Assembly (NCBI GenBank): GCA_026008535.1
Contig: BRKX01000002.1
Span: 34,463,501-34,527,500, forward strand
Origin: Perilla frutescens
Taxonomy: Eukaryota; Streptophyta; Magnoliopsida; Lamiales; Lamiaceae
Reading direction: 5' to 3'
Length of the DNA: 64,000 bases
Below are positions 39,122 to 51,038 of the stretch, in pieces (the stretch's first letter is position 1; the number at the start of each line of letters is the position of its first letter). The translations under genes were made by a program, and so were the position numbers. The notes beneath the pieces were generated by a model. That model ran no database searches, was not told the origin of the DNA, and saw nothing but the letters and a program-made list of their open reading frames with translations.

Positions 39122-41000
39122 TAAATTATGAAAAATATGAGTACGTACATGGATAAAATCTGAACTCTAACTATGGCATTAATATATGCATTATTAAACA
39201 TATATATACTTCAATAATTTATGCTTGACGCAAGCAAATACTTTTATTTTTTATTTTTTATTTTTTTATAATAAAAGAAGCTGATACACCTAATTGTTGG
39301 TACATGAAAATATCTTCAAATGGACATGTTATGGAGTGATGGATAATGCAATCACAGCTAAGTCCTTCCCATTGGTGTGGGACTACCTAACAACTAACAT
39401 ATGATCCACTCGTGGGAATTAATATTAACAATTTATATATTTATTTTTTTCGTAAAATACATATATATAACTTATGAGTTATGAACAAAACCAACTTTAT
39501 ACCAACATCACATACCTTCCAATATCTAAGGAATGACATATATTCAAAGAAACCCTAAAAAGACCTTTAAAAATTGCAAATGAGAATGGTGGAGATGAGT
39601 TTAGAGAGCTTAATAATAGTATATACTTACACCAAAGTAGGAATCAGAAAAATTAAATAAATAGGGAATATTTAATTTTTTGAATTTTGTTTTAACTAAT
39701 GAGTTCAATCTTTAAAAGACCGAGTGCGACATTTTATTTTGGACAGGACATCTATCTATAGCCGTTACTCATTATATGCAATAATTTTACTTTCGTGTTT
39801 TTAGTGGTTATCAGATCAGATATAAACAATAAACGAAAACGCATCATCTTAAACTTCAAATAGTAAAACAGACATCCACTTAAAATGGAAAAGAAAATAT
39901 ATAAATGAGTGGATTTGTCAAAATCAATTTCGTAACAAACGCAATTCTCGACACATGACAAGTAATTTCACATCATACTAATAAAATAAAATATAAAAAT
40001 ATAATGTCCCACTAAATTTCCCACCACCCGACCAACCAAAGTTGTCAAGCCATATGCACACGGTTGGATGATAGGATAGGATAGGATGGGATACACAAAG
40101 ATGGGCTTTCTCTCTCCTCTTTCACACATATTAATCTGATTAACCTCAATTTTTTAGATCATATTTTTGGCTTCTTTTTCTCACTACTTTATCTTTTCCC
40201 CCATTCAATTGCCTTTACTTGTTCAAAAATGAGAGGTTCAAATGTTTAGAAAGCTAATGAATAGTGACATGACATACAATAACATCCAAATATAGACCTA
40301 CTTCCATTAAAAATTAAAATATAGACCTACTTTTCCCCCCAAGAATACGTCTTCATACATTTGCTACGAGTTTAATAATTATAAACGTTTGACTGTTTGT
40401 TAGTATCACCGATAGAGTATAAAAAGTATTTAAATTTATTAAAATTTAGATAGTTATGTAACTATATATCGCATATACATTTGCTCGACTTGACCCATCT
40501 TTTGCTTTAAGAGTAAAGTGCCAGTTTTAAAACATTGATATTTTTTTTTACAAAAAATTATTGGCAAATAAAAACTTTCAACTGTATGAAAGCTATATAT
40601 TATGATGAGAGGTGTCAAAATCGATTCAACCCAACTCAATTTTGGGGCTAGATTGGATCATGATTTTATAGACCCGAAAAACATTTTTCCAGAACGGCTT
40701 AGGTTGACCCAGATAAAAAAAATACAAAATTAGCCTGTGCCCCGACCCGAATATTGGGCGGGGGCTGGGCCATGATTTTTAGACCTGAATGGTTTCAAGC
40801 TGGGTCGCTCATTTAATTTTGGCCCGTGGGCTCAGGTCAAGCCGGATTTGACAACTCTAAGATTCATGGTTGAATAAAAGGTTTTGCATTTGTACGTATT
40901 ATTAGACTATTACTTAATTTTATTATATTCTTTTGTAGTGAAAAATGAATTTCGTTTATGAATTTGATTCAAATGAACACTCTGTTTGAGTGCTTGGTAT
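39122..41000. other. AT-rich intergenic DNA with a GC-richer repeat relic
   Basis: The patch 40612-40865 runs from 'ggtgtcaaaatcga' to 'ttgacaactc', with 'gacccgaatattgggcgg' and 'ggcccgtgggctcaggtcaa'. This composition is typical of short interspersed plant repeats. 'gataggataggatagg' at about 40070 is a small tandem repeat. No gene. Confidence 0.35.
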
Positions 41001-41009
41001 GAAAAACAT

Positions 41010-41149
41010 GTGCACTATGCTTATTTATTATGATTTTATTATGTTATCTTATTGTGTTTTAATGTTAATTATTTATTTTTATTATTTATCTTATTGTATT
41101 TTAATCCAATTGTATTTAATGCTAATTAAAATAAATAAGCATAGTGCAC
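41010..41149. mobile_element. Small foldback MITE
   Basis: Perfect 18-bp inverted arms, GTGCACTATGCTTATTTA at 41010-41027 and its complement at 41132-41149, enclose an AT-rich loop containing two copies of 'ttatcttattgt'. No target duplication was resolved. Confidence 0.65.
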
Positions 41150-41796
41150 ATTCTCACATCATGCAAAATGCACATTATATATCACCCCTGTCGTGCATCA
41201 CTTAAATTAATTGAAATGATCATCACACGTTCTTTAAAAACATTGTTTTTCCCATATCGTTTTTTTCCCTTTATCCCATAATTTTCTCTCTTATGAAAAT
41301 TGATGCAGAAAAAAGAAATGGAGAGAAAATTAATTCTTGGAAATGCGACCTGTAGAAGAATCCAAATGTGGTTATTAGGCCCAGGGAAACATGAAAATCA
41401 TCTAATAAAATTATTTTATTTCAAGGCCTGAAGATAAATATATTAATGGGCTTTCGCTTTTGGGGCCCTTAAATTTTGAATATTCATTTATGGACCCAAT
41501 ATAATCATGGGTACGATCAATTCTGGGTTTGCTATATGATTTTATTTTATTTTGGCAACAAAATTTGTTCACATAAATTGATCATTGAATCCTCCCTCTC
41601 GAGCAATGGACATTCCAATATAAAAGAGAGACACATCAAATTCGAGATGCACCCCTCCAGTTTTCCCAACTAAAAATAAATAAATCAATCCAACCTATTT
41701 TGGCGGACTTTGCGTAAAGTTTATCAATGCGTTGATGTAGTTTACATTTCGAAGGCCCCCTTCCCCCTCTCTATCTATCTATCTATATATAGATAT

Positions 41797-42930
41797 GGAA
41801 TGGTTCAAATAGGAACCAAATCTCCTCCTGAGAACTTAGAAATCAATTTAAACCCTAAATTTTATTAGATCTAAGGGTAATAATTAAGTCAATATTTTAG
41901 TCAAAGTAAGGTGACAAACTTGTAACTTTAGAGAATCTTAATGAAGGAGGGTTATTTTCGTAATTTATAAATTCTGTTATATTTTTTGAATTTTGGGTTC
42001 AATTTTCGGAGTTAAACAGACAACACTTCAAAACTGTTGTCTTTTGAGACATATATATTGATAAACTAACATGACATATATATGTTGCTAATATTAATTA
42101 ATTATGTTGCTACCATGAGAAAATCATATTAATAACATGTCGGAATCATATTGATAAATTGATACGTATTAAACAATGTTCATATAACATTGAACCACAG
42201 TTAAAATAACATTGTGTAATATGTTGTAACATTATACAAACATCATATTGCTAATATGTTACTAAAATATATTGCTAATATGTGAATAATTATGTGGTTT
42301 GCTAATATTTAAACAATAATTTGTTAATATGTGAATAAGGATTTGCTAATTTGATTTTTAAGTGTTGTTAGATTTTTTTTTTTCACAATTTTCATGATAA
42401 AATAACATAATTCAATCAAACGGTCATAACTTTTTCAATAGTTAATATTGTTTTGTAATTCTTTTTTTGTTAAAAAATAGACCAAACTAACTTTCCACTA
42501 TATATAGTTCATGTTTTACTTATTTTTATATTATAGCAGTTGTGTATTCAAAGTTGGATACTGTGTATAAATGAACATGTTTCATATTAGCAACATAAAT
42601 GCACAATGTTAGCAACGATATGATACTATGTTAGCAATGTCCGACTGTTATGACTTATATACGCCTAAAAATGAGTTTTCGTATTTTTTTTATCAATTTT
42701 CGTTCAAACAAACATATGCAATATGCATCTTAAAATGAAAGAGCATGAAAAAATCTTTAATTTGACATATTATTCGAGTTAATTGAATTTAAAACAAACG
42801 ATTTATGATTATTTAAAGTTTTTAAGAATTTTTATAAATATGATGACATCGCTATTTTAAAAAATATGTGGAAATATCCTTATTTTTACAATTATGACAC
42901 CTCCTTTTTATCCTCCATGTCAAACTACCC

Positions 42931-42935
<5 letters not shown>
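41797..42935. mobile_element. Long-inverted-repeat family member, followed by (TA)n
   Basis: The left end (aataggaaccaaatctcc..gaacttagaaatcaat) matches the left end of the copy at 17690. The right part (42640-42900) matches 17765-18060 inverted and also 46330-46500 directly, sharing 'gagcatgaaaa', 'atctttaattt' and 'gtttttaaga'. The interior carries many 'gttagcaa' / 'ttgctaatatg' words. Non-coding. Confidence 0.55.

Positions 42936-42936
<1 letters not shown>

Positions 42937-43001
<65 letters not shown>
42937..43001 (+). repeat. (TA)n microsatellite, ~65 bp
   Basis: A pure AT dinucleotide run. Confidence 0.95.
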
Positions 43002-43004
<3 letters not shown>

Positions 43005-44229
43005 CAACAACAAAGCTTTTTCCCGCCCATTTGTAAAGGTGTTTTACGCAATTAATATTGTTATAAATATAATTTAATAAATCATTTAATTTAATTTCTA
43101 TAATAATATTTATATCATTAAAGGAAATTGATTGTTACCGTGTATAATTAACATATGTTTGCTCAAAGAAAGAATCCAATCATCCGAGATATCTATAATT
43201 AATTAAGTGTCTATATAATAAATAATTTATGCCGGATTAACTTGCTAATCCGTCGATGTCACTATGGTTATTTAATTATTTTATAATAATTGTGTTGATA
43301 ATAAATTTTGAAAATTATTTTATTTAATGATTAGAAATATATATTCTGAATTTGATTTCATAATTACTGGTAGTGGACTTAATATTGCATATTTTTATAT
43401 ATAAATTTGATTTTGTTTATTTTAGGAGTACATTTCAACTTATTGTTTGTAGATGTCGAATAACCATTTTCTGATCTATTTTCATAATAGGCGTTTCCAA
43501 ATAAATATATAATAGTGGCCACATCAACACTAAGGCAATTCACTCAATCAATTTGGCATCAATTCAGCAATCTAGCAATTACTATTCAGATTATAAATAA
43601 TAATTGTAGTGAGCGGTGAAAAAGAGAAGTTGAAAACTTGAAATGGTTGCATAAATGATGGTTGTCAGGAAGTGAACTGTTGGTCTGCTTTATCTTTGAT
43701 AGATGTGTGTATTTTCAATTCATAATCATGTTGAAATTTATGATATTACCCATTAAATTAGACAGCGTTTTTCATTTATTTATTATTTTTTGTTTCACAG
43801 TTGCTTTTTAGTGTTATCTCTTTTGTTGAATTTGTGTCATAATTTTTTGAACTTGTTGTATGAAATTCTTATTGATTAATTTTCTTGATATGTGCATTCA
43901 TAATTGTCTAAATCAAAAAATATATATTTTATAACAATGAAGAGGAAATGGTGACAAATCAATACAAATTCAAGAAGAAAAGATGGAAGCCGTTTCAGAA
44001 AATGTCAATTAACACGAAGTCAAAAGAAATCCAATAATATATGTTGAGGAAGTTGAGTCTTCAAGTTTAAAGGTGTCATGATAGAATTGGTAAAACATCA
44101 TGTGCTTCAAGCATTCATTTTTTTTTAATCTTAAATATAGATTCCATGTAATTTATATAGTTTTTAATATTTTCAAGAGCTAATACGTCTTAATTATGCT
44201 TACAAAAACTTGGTGCCCATAAAATGTCA
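43002..44229. other. AT-rich intergenic DNA
   Basis: No gene was recognised. It forms the left flank of the large composite insertion and ends in AGCATTGT (44230-44237). Confidence 0.35.
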
Positions 44230-44319
44230 GCATTGTCAGAGACGGAGCTAGGGGCTGGTGGTAGCCGTCGCTCCCCAAATATTCTGATGCAAGTAAGTAA
44301 GTATATATATATATATATA

Positions 44320-46665
44320 AGGGGTGGTTATAATGCACACCAATCCTAGTGTAAGAACTAGGAATTCATCTCGCACCATACAATTAATAAAGATGTATGG
44401 TCTAAATTTGCTTGAAAGACGTAGTGGCAATTCTGTTGATACGCGGTCGTCGCGCGCCCAAAATAACTGCTTTTCCAAATGTCCAAATGGGTGTAGTAGG
44501 TGGGAAGTACAGGTCGAATCCTCAGGGAACGGTGTATTCTTCTTTCAAACGTAACTTTGGGGTTTTAAGAGAATAATTATTTAACTAATGAAATGAAATA
44601 AAATGAAAGTAATCAATATATAAAAGCCAGATTGAGATTATAATGAATAATGATATGCCTCATTTCGTTCATCGGTGCAAAAATATCAATTCAAACATCA
44701 AATAAACTAGTTATGGAATACCGGAACCCGCTAACGCATTCCTCATTTCTCCTTAAGAATTATTGAACAAAAGAACCCTTATTATCCAAACTCTTATTAA
44801 TTAACAACCCGCAAGAATCATTAACAGATTTAATTAATCAATAGCATTAGAAATTAGAAAAACCTAGTTATATTACAGCCATACGGACCCGTATGCCCAT
44901 AATATCCTCATATGCCCACTGACAAAGAAAGTCAGTCTTACCACTTATCAACCCGATTAGACAATTACAGATCCATCGACTTTGATTGGTTTTAATCCTT
45001 AATCAACTAGTTGTATATTGGCCACTACACAATTAATCAATTCAGAATATAAACTTGCTATCTCGGAGCATAAAAAGGTATCAGTGTGTGAATTGTGTAA
45101 AAGCAATTAAACCTCACGATATGGGCATACCAGAATTATTATAATCTCATTCCGGGAAAATAACTTAGCCACTCATATTTAATCCAATACAAGCGATCAT
45201 TATAAAATACTATAAACTTGAATAGAAATAAACAACGATAAAACTAAAAAGAGAATTGTCTACAAAACTATCTATCAAAAAACGGAATGCCTCTTCCAAA
45301 TGACCTCGCAACTTTATATAGGCAACCAATAATTTAAGAGTCATCAAATCTCATTAAGGGCATATCGTGATATTGGCTACATAATCGCCGATTCCTTGCT
45401 CCAAATCGATCCTTCATCATTCATCATCTTTTTATTAATTTCTTTCCATATTCTTATGATTCTTTCCATCAATGTGTATTGCACTTTCCTTTTTCATATC
45501 TTTCCTGCAATAACCACAAAAACAATATGTTAAGTCCCAAATATATAAAAATACAGATAATAAATATGCAATATTTGTGACTTATCATCTGTAAATACTG
45601 GAAAAAAATTCATGTGGGATATTAACGTAATTTGGTAATTTTGGTAATTCTTATAAAAATCGTGGAGGATTTGATAACATATCGTCATGCTAACGAAGTA
45701 TTATCATCATGCTAACGAAGCGTTATCGTTATGCTAATGAAAGTTTTTCTCATATTATTAATGAAAAATTAAATTCAAAAGAGTATTCTAAATTCCAATG
45801 GGATGAAATAAATTATAATTTAGATAGAATAAACTTCAATGATTTAAAAAATAGAATTAAATTCTAAAAATTAATTATAAACCATAATTGGATAGAATAA
45901 ATCATAACAACAATATAAATATACAACATTAGCATAATAATATTGTTTTATCAGGACTGCAAATAACATATGTTAGCATATGACAATTCATCGTTAGCAT
46001 AAGGTATAAACCATAAATGGATGAAGAAAACTATAACTAATATATTCTAATTTGATGAAATAAACAATATATAATAATCAATTAGTAACTAAAAATTGAA
46101 AACTAAATCATAAAAAATAATTATAAGTCCTAATTGAAATGCAATAAATCATAATAACAATATAAATATGTGTACTACGTTAACATTATGATAATCATTC
46201 ATTAGCACAATGAATGTAATATGTTACCATATAACAAATGTTTCGTTAGCATACATTATCAACTTATCATAATGCTGACAAACCATTATTTAAAAGTTAA
46301 CGAAATCATTGTTGCACTGAACACGAGTAAAAATGTATATTTTGTATTTTTCGTTTATATTTATTTGAACAAACATATTCATGATTGATCTTGAATTAAA
46401 GAGCATGAAAAGATCTTTAATTTATATATTATTTGCATTGATCCGATTTGAAACGGGTGAGTTATGATCGTTCAAAGTTTTTAAGATTTTTTTTAAAAAA
46501 GTGATGATATCGGTTTTTTTATGGGGATTAGACAACTAACCCCCGTCTCCTTTTTTTTGCCTTGACTTTGACATTTAATCTCAGTTATTAGATCATCTAG
46601 GTGGACGGTATAAGATGGGTTCCTAATTCCTACACCAGGAAAATGTGTATTTTTTATCCAACCCT
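44320..46665. mobile_element. Long-inverted-repeat element (family of 37151) split by a solo LTR
   Basis: The left end AGGGGTGGTTATAATGCACA (from about 44319) and the right end, whose reverse complement reads AGGGTTGGATAAAAAATACA, are inverted. Inside, 'cctagtgtaagaactagg' faces 'cctggtgtaggaattagg'. After removing 44437-45592 the left arm continues as 'attctgt|aaatact' and aligns with the arm at 37151. The interior has 'atgctaacgaa' repeats and the conserved block at about 46330-46500. Non-coding. Confidence 0.7.
44437..45587 (-). mobile_element. Solo LTR (1.15 kb) with TCTGT target duplication
   Basis: On the minus strand it begins TGATAAGTCACAAATATTGC and ends ..GACGACCGCGTATCA, the TG..CA ends of an LTR. 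The 5-bp TCTGT is duplicated at 44432-44436 and 45588-45592. It interrupts the arm of the surrounding inverted-repeat element at a site whose uninterrupted version exists near 37260. No internal coding region or second LTR is present, so a full element was probably removed by LTR-LTR recombination. Family not assigned. Confidence 0.8.
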
Positions 46666-47249
46666 TATATAAATATATAAGTATGATATAATTTTTTTAA
46701 CAAGTTTTATTTTGCTCTCCTACAAAATTAATTGGTGAAATAGCGTAGATCGGGCTAAAGTCCAAATTGAAAATAAATAGATTAATTCTTCATTTATCAC
46801 TTAGATAATAAATTAAATAAAAAATTTTAATTTTTAATCTCATTTATCTTTGAGCTAATTCAAATAAGTTACTATTTTTTATTATGTTTAATCGATCATT
46901 GACGAGTTTAGTGGTATGAAGAAGTGACGTGAACAACTTAAAATGCATAAACATAATAAAATTAGTGAACAATATATTTTATATTACTTTATTTATTAAA
47001 TATTTTTTATTTTTTGAGTTATTTTATGATAAACATGTGATATGATATAATAATATGTTCTTTTTTATTTTTTGCAAAGTTAATTCTACTAGAACAACAT
47101 TTTACTATCTATATGAGAGATTTTGATAATTGACTGGTCTTGTTATAAGATAATGTATATGAGTATGTTTTCATCATTTATTGAATATTTCTGAGCAAAA
47201 TATTCATATATTGTCGAACAAAATATTGTTGATACATTGATATATACGG

Positions 47250-47350
47250 TTTCATTCATTTGTGAATACATGCCCCATGTGTAATTTATGAACAAATCTT
47301 AGCCATTAATATTTTAAAATCTACGGATATATTTAATCATGGATCAAAGG
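47250..47350 (+). repeat. Subterminal repeat of a Mutator-like element? (copy 1)
   Basis: Contains 'ttcattcatttgtga', 'catgtgtaatttatgaa' and 'atatttaatcatggatcaa'. It is repeated directly at 49185-49295 and, inverted and more diverged, at about 53690-53745. The outer two flank the FAR1-type and Ulp1-type coding remnants, as terminal inverted repeats of a Mutator-like element would. Confidence 0.5.
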
Positions 47351-47557
47351 TATAAAAATGCTTTTTTTCACATTTCATATGTAATGAAGGTTAAAATTGT
47401 ACAAGCCATTTATGTTATATTTGGTAGTATTAGATTTAATGTGATTTAGTGTTGCAAATTAAATATTATACATCATTCACAAAATGCTTTTTTTTTGTTT
47501 ACTAAAAGAGTTTTATTCATTTTCATCGCCATTTTCATCAACCAACCATCAAGTTCA

Positions 47558-47641
47558 ATGGTCTGTACTACAGAGAATGAAAAGCATGCAAAGAATGAGA
47601 ATAACGCAGAAGATGAAAATAATGCAAACCATGAGAATGAA
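47558..47641 (+). CDS. Possible first exon of the FAR1-type gene
   Basis: From ATG 47558 the frame reads MVCTTENEKHAKNEN..EDENNANHENE, acidic and Asn-rich, up to a GT donor at about 47641. Low-complexity acidic leaders before a FAR1 domain are common in the family. A later candidate segment (about 47830-47920: NTSASDNGVAENDLVCKDMD) ends in a stop. Phase across the introns could not be closed, so this link is tentative. Confidence 0.3.
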
Positions 47642-48237
47642 GGTTAGATTTCAATTTTTCAATATTAGATTTGTTTATAGAGGATTTTAAATCTAATATA
47701 TTTTGCATTGTAATGTTAGTGGGGGTTGGGTATTGTCATATAATTAATTAATAAGTTCAATTCTTCAAGCAATTTGCACAAGTTTCTAGCCAATTTGCCG
47801 ATTAGTGTTATGTTCAAGTGTTGACTCTGTTACAGCAATTAATCAGATATATTGATAACACTAGTGCCTCAGATAATGGGGTTGCTGAAAATGATTTGGT
47901 TTGTAAAGACATGGATTGAGCTAAAAATACAGTCTTTTTCATGGCAATCCACCAAAACCAGAAACAAAGATAATTTAATTTTTAATTTATCCTGCCATCT
48001 GATTTCATTGCTATATTATGACTCTATGTACATGAGATATTTGGGTTGCCTGTTGGGAAAAATTTATTTATTTTTACTCAATATAGTTGCTTAAACCTTC
48101 GAATTGGAAAAACAGCAACACAAAGACCATACACAACATCCTAAAAATTAATCTAAATATATGTGCATGCCAACATTACTAACAATCAAATAAAAAATAA
48201 TTGTTGCATTTCTTTTTTAATCTCATATGCCAATGTT

Positions 48238-48680
48238 TTTCCTCAAGCACAGAGTCTTGTTACCCCCAGATTGAGTGGAGTACATATTCCACAATGTCAT
48301 TCTGCTATGAAGCCATTTCAGGGCCAAACATTTAAATCACTTGGTGAAGGTATTAAATTTTATAGGTCATATGCATCATCGTGTGGTTTTGATGTACGTC
48401 TTGGAACAAGTAGAAAGCCAAAAGATGGGACAGAAGTGTCAAGATATGTGTATTGTAATGGTGAAAGAGAAAAGAATGCACAATGTGATGAAATTGATGA
48501 TATTTTGAATGGTGGTAAACAAAAAAGATGTAGAGTTTCATTGAGGTTTGGATGTAATGCTCGGGTCTGTTTCAAGTGGGTAGCTCGTGATGGCTATTTC
48601 ATCAAATTATTGATAGAGCAACATACTCATTCATTAGTTTCGGACTCTTATAAAAAATATCCCACTTCTCTATCCCACTT
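48238..48680 (+). pseudogene. FAR1-type DNA-binding domain (FHY3/FAR1 or Mutator-like transposase), truncated
   Basis: The open frame (part of a longer one from 48163) carries a near-complete FAR1 domain: TFKSLGEGIKFYRSYASSCG, FDVRLGTSRKPKDG, YVYCNGERE, then RVSLRFGCNARVCFKW, GYFIKLLIEQHTHSLVS. The Cys, Cys and His-x-His residues match the WRKY-GCM1-type zinc finger of FAR1 proteins. Sequence after SDSYKKY turns into a repeat element (48682-48976), and no transposase core or SWIM finger follows. FAR1 proteins derive from Mutator-like transposases (Jittery type). The surrounding inverted repeats make a transposon remnant likelier than a host gene. A probable acceptor AG lies just before 48247. 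Confidence 0.8.
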
Positions 48681-48681
48681 G

Positions 48682-48976
48682 GTGTCCCATTTTGATTTTT
48701 ATTACATTTTCATCATTCTTTTTCTTCAATTTCAATTTATTTTGGTTTAGTTTAGTTTTATAATTATTATTTAGGGTCCATTCCACTCAATTAGAGTTTA
48801 TATATATTTTTAGTTAATATAATTGATTAATATGATTAATTATTCCAAAATTAGAGTACATAATTTTTTAAAATTTTAACTCTTAGCAATAAATGTTAAT
48901 TATGATTGGTTATACTATAATAAATTTTATCTTTATAATAAATATTTCTAAAATATTAAATTTGATAATGGAACAC
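48682..48976. mobile_element. Terminal-inverted-repeat element, related to 19328-19889
   Basis: It begins GTGTCCCATTTTGA and ends ATGGAACAC (reverse complement GTGTTCCAT). The interior ('tttagggtcca', 'aattagagttta', 'aataaatattt', 'aaatttgata') matches the element at 19.3-19.9 kb but has no Stowaway insertion. It ends the FAR1 reading frame. Confidence 0.6.
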
Positions 48977-49128
48977 AATATTGAGACATAAAATGTGGAC
49001 TAGATGATTTTATCTCGGATTTTGACATTATAAATCTAATTGCTATATTTTGGATTTATTTTAGCAAATTTTAATAAATAATTTATTCCTATGTACTGAG
49101 TTAACTTAGTCCGAGTGTTGCACTGTAA

Positions 49129-49131
<3 letters not shown>

Positions 49132-49184
<53 letters not shown>

Positions 49185-49295
49185 TTTCATTCATTTGTGA
49201 ACACATGTCCGATATCCCATGTGTAATTTATGAACAAATCTTTGCCATTAACATTTTAAAATCTACAGATATATTTAATCATGGATCAAAGGTAT
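49132..49295 (+). repeat. (TA)n-(GA)n run plus copy 2 of the subterminal repeat
   Basis: A dinucleotide run at 49132-49184 is followed by 49185-49295, a direct repeat of 47250-47350 (about 90% by eye). This could be an internal duplicate of the terminal repeat of the Mutator-like remnant. Confidence 0.6.
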
Positions 49296-49349
49296 TCCAT
49301 TATCTATATTGAAAACCTTTTTCCATTTAAGCAAGACAGGACAATGATC

Positions 49350-49884
49350 AAATTTCTTCTTCTTATTGATAGGGGCACCACCAACGGGGAAAACAAAAAA
49401 CACGATGTACATCTACGGCATCAATGTGAACTCAGTAGTTGTCTTGCAGCTTTATTTCTGATCTCCTAGCATCAAAATTATTAACAACCTAGTATGCCAT
49501 CCTAGTAGGCAATTCACCGATGTTAAAATAAAATAATTCACCAAATCCCATGTTAATAACATCATTCCGTTGTTTTTTAGTGAACTCCTGCATGGCATTC
49601 ACCAGTGCAGAAGGGGAAAATTTGCACGCTAATTTTGGGAAATGAGTATTTATATCAATGATTCCCAACTCCTCACTTACTACTTCTGCATTATCTTGAA
49701 TGACATTCTTTTTTGCCCCTTTCACACACACATCTCTTTGAACAAGCTCCTCGCGTTTCTCTACATTTTGTACAACACCAAGCTCTGATCTCCTTCTTTT
49801 TCCTATCACTGATCCTATGAAATCAGATTCATTACAAAATGTTATCCACATATCCATTAAAAATTTTGTAATCAAACATATCAA
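49350..49884 (-). pseudogene. Ulp1-associated plant transposon ORF (N-terminal domain), broken
   Basis: The minus-strand frame from 49884 reads ..SVIGKRRRSEL.., ..THFPKLACKFSPSALVN, AMQEFTKKQRNDVINMGFGE, LFYFNIGELPTRMAY, then TAG (49491-49489). Beyond the stop the same frame goes on as VVNNFDARRSEIKLQDNY, stop, VHIDAVDVHRVF. This is the pattern '(..)QR..V..MGFG.L....I..LP...AYW(L/V)V.NFD..VHR..G.P' of plant proteins often carrying Ulp1-like peptidases inside Mutator-like elements. The stop sits where Trp is expected. No peptidase domain was found. The family is recognised from memory, so certainty is moderate. Confidence 0.6.
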
Positions 49885-51030
49885 TTAAAACTTTGTAACA
49901 AATATTACATATACAACACTAATCAAACAGAATGTCAAAACACTATAACACAAAAAATAAGTTGTTGAATTGTAAAAAAAAATTAACACTGCTGATTTCA
50001 TACAACAACAATACCATAAGAGTATGAAAAACACAATACACAAGCAATAAATAATATTTATCAAAACTATTTTTCACATATTTAAATATGAATAATATTG
50101 TCCCTACATGTTCGAAAAAGCAATAGCAACATTATAACTCCGAAAAAAATGACCTACAACTAATTCATTAATTTTTTTTTAATATGCGTGAACTATGTTT
50201 GAACCAAATTTAATATTCAGGTTAATGATACATTATCATTATTCGCTCCAATACATCAATTTCAGCAGTAAAAAAAAAGAAAAAAAAAATCACTACAAAA
50301 ATCAACTGTCATCAAAACTATACATAAATTCCAAAAACTGTAAAATAGCAATACAAAAGTTGTAACAAAGCACTAGAATAATCTAATGGTAGCATTCATC
50401 AAACCTATTGTAAATTGAGGAAATTTTAAAAATAAAATTTACCAGATTGATTTAGCATACCACAGTTACTATAAAATATGTAAAGAAGTGCCCAACTGCC
50501 CAACAACACTCACATATAGATTAGACCCAATCAAAATATCATAAACATGACCGTAAAAAATATGATGATTTTATTTAGATCAACACCATCATTAAAAATT
50601 CATAAACAAAAATACAAAATCAAAGGTAGAATAATATTTTGTATTGAGTTAACTATAAACATTAAGGATTATTCTTGTTCTTAAGCTGTATAAAAACTAT
50701 TGTAGCAATACACCGCTATGAAAACATCAATTTACATTGAACTAATTTTAACCAAACTAAAATATTACATCATCACTCCTCACTACAATAAATCTATAGC
50801 AGCAGCAACAAAAGTTAAAAAAAAGCACTATAAAATTTAAAAACCATCTGTCATCAAAACTATACATAACTTCTAAAAAATAATATAAAACAACAGTACA
50901 AAAGTTGTAAAAAAGCAATGCAGACATCTTAAATAACATTCAACAAAACTATTGTAAATTGAGGAAATTTTAATGACAAAAGTTGCTAGATTTATTTAGC
51001 ATATCACAATAACTATAAAATGTGGAACGG
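49885..51030. other. AT-rich DNA, probably intron or decayed interior of the Mutator-like remnant
   Basis: No coding similarity seen. Repeated phrases such as 'atcaaaactatacataa' and 'caaaagttgtaa' occur near 50310-50360 and again near 50850-50910, an imperfect ~540-bp-spaced direct repeat. Confidence 0.4.
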
Positions 51031-51038
51031 GATGTTCA

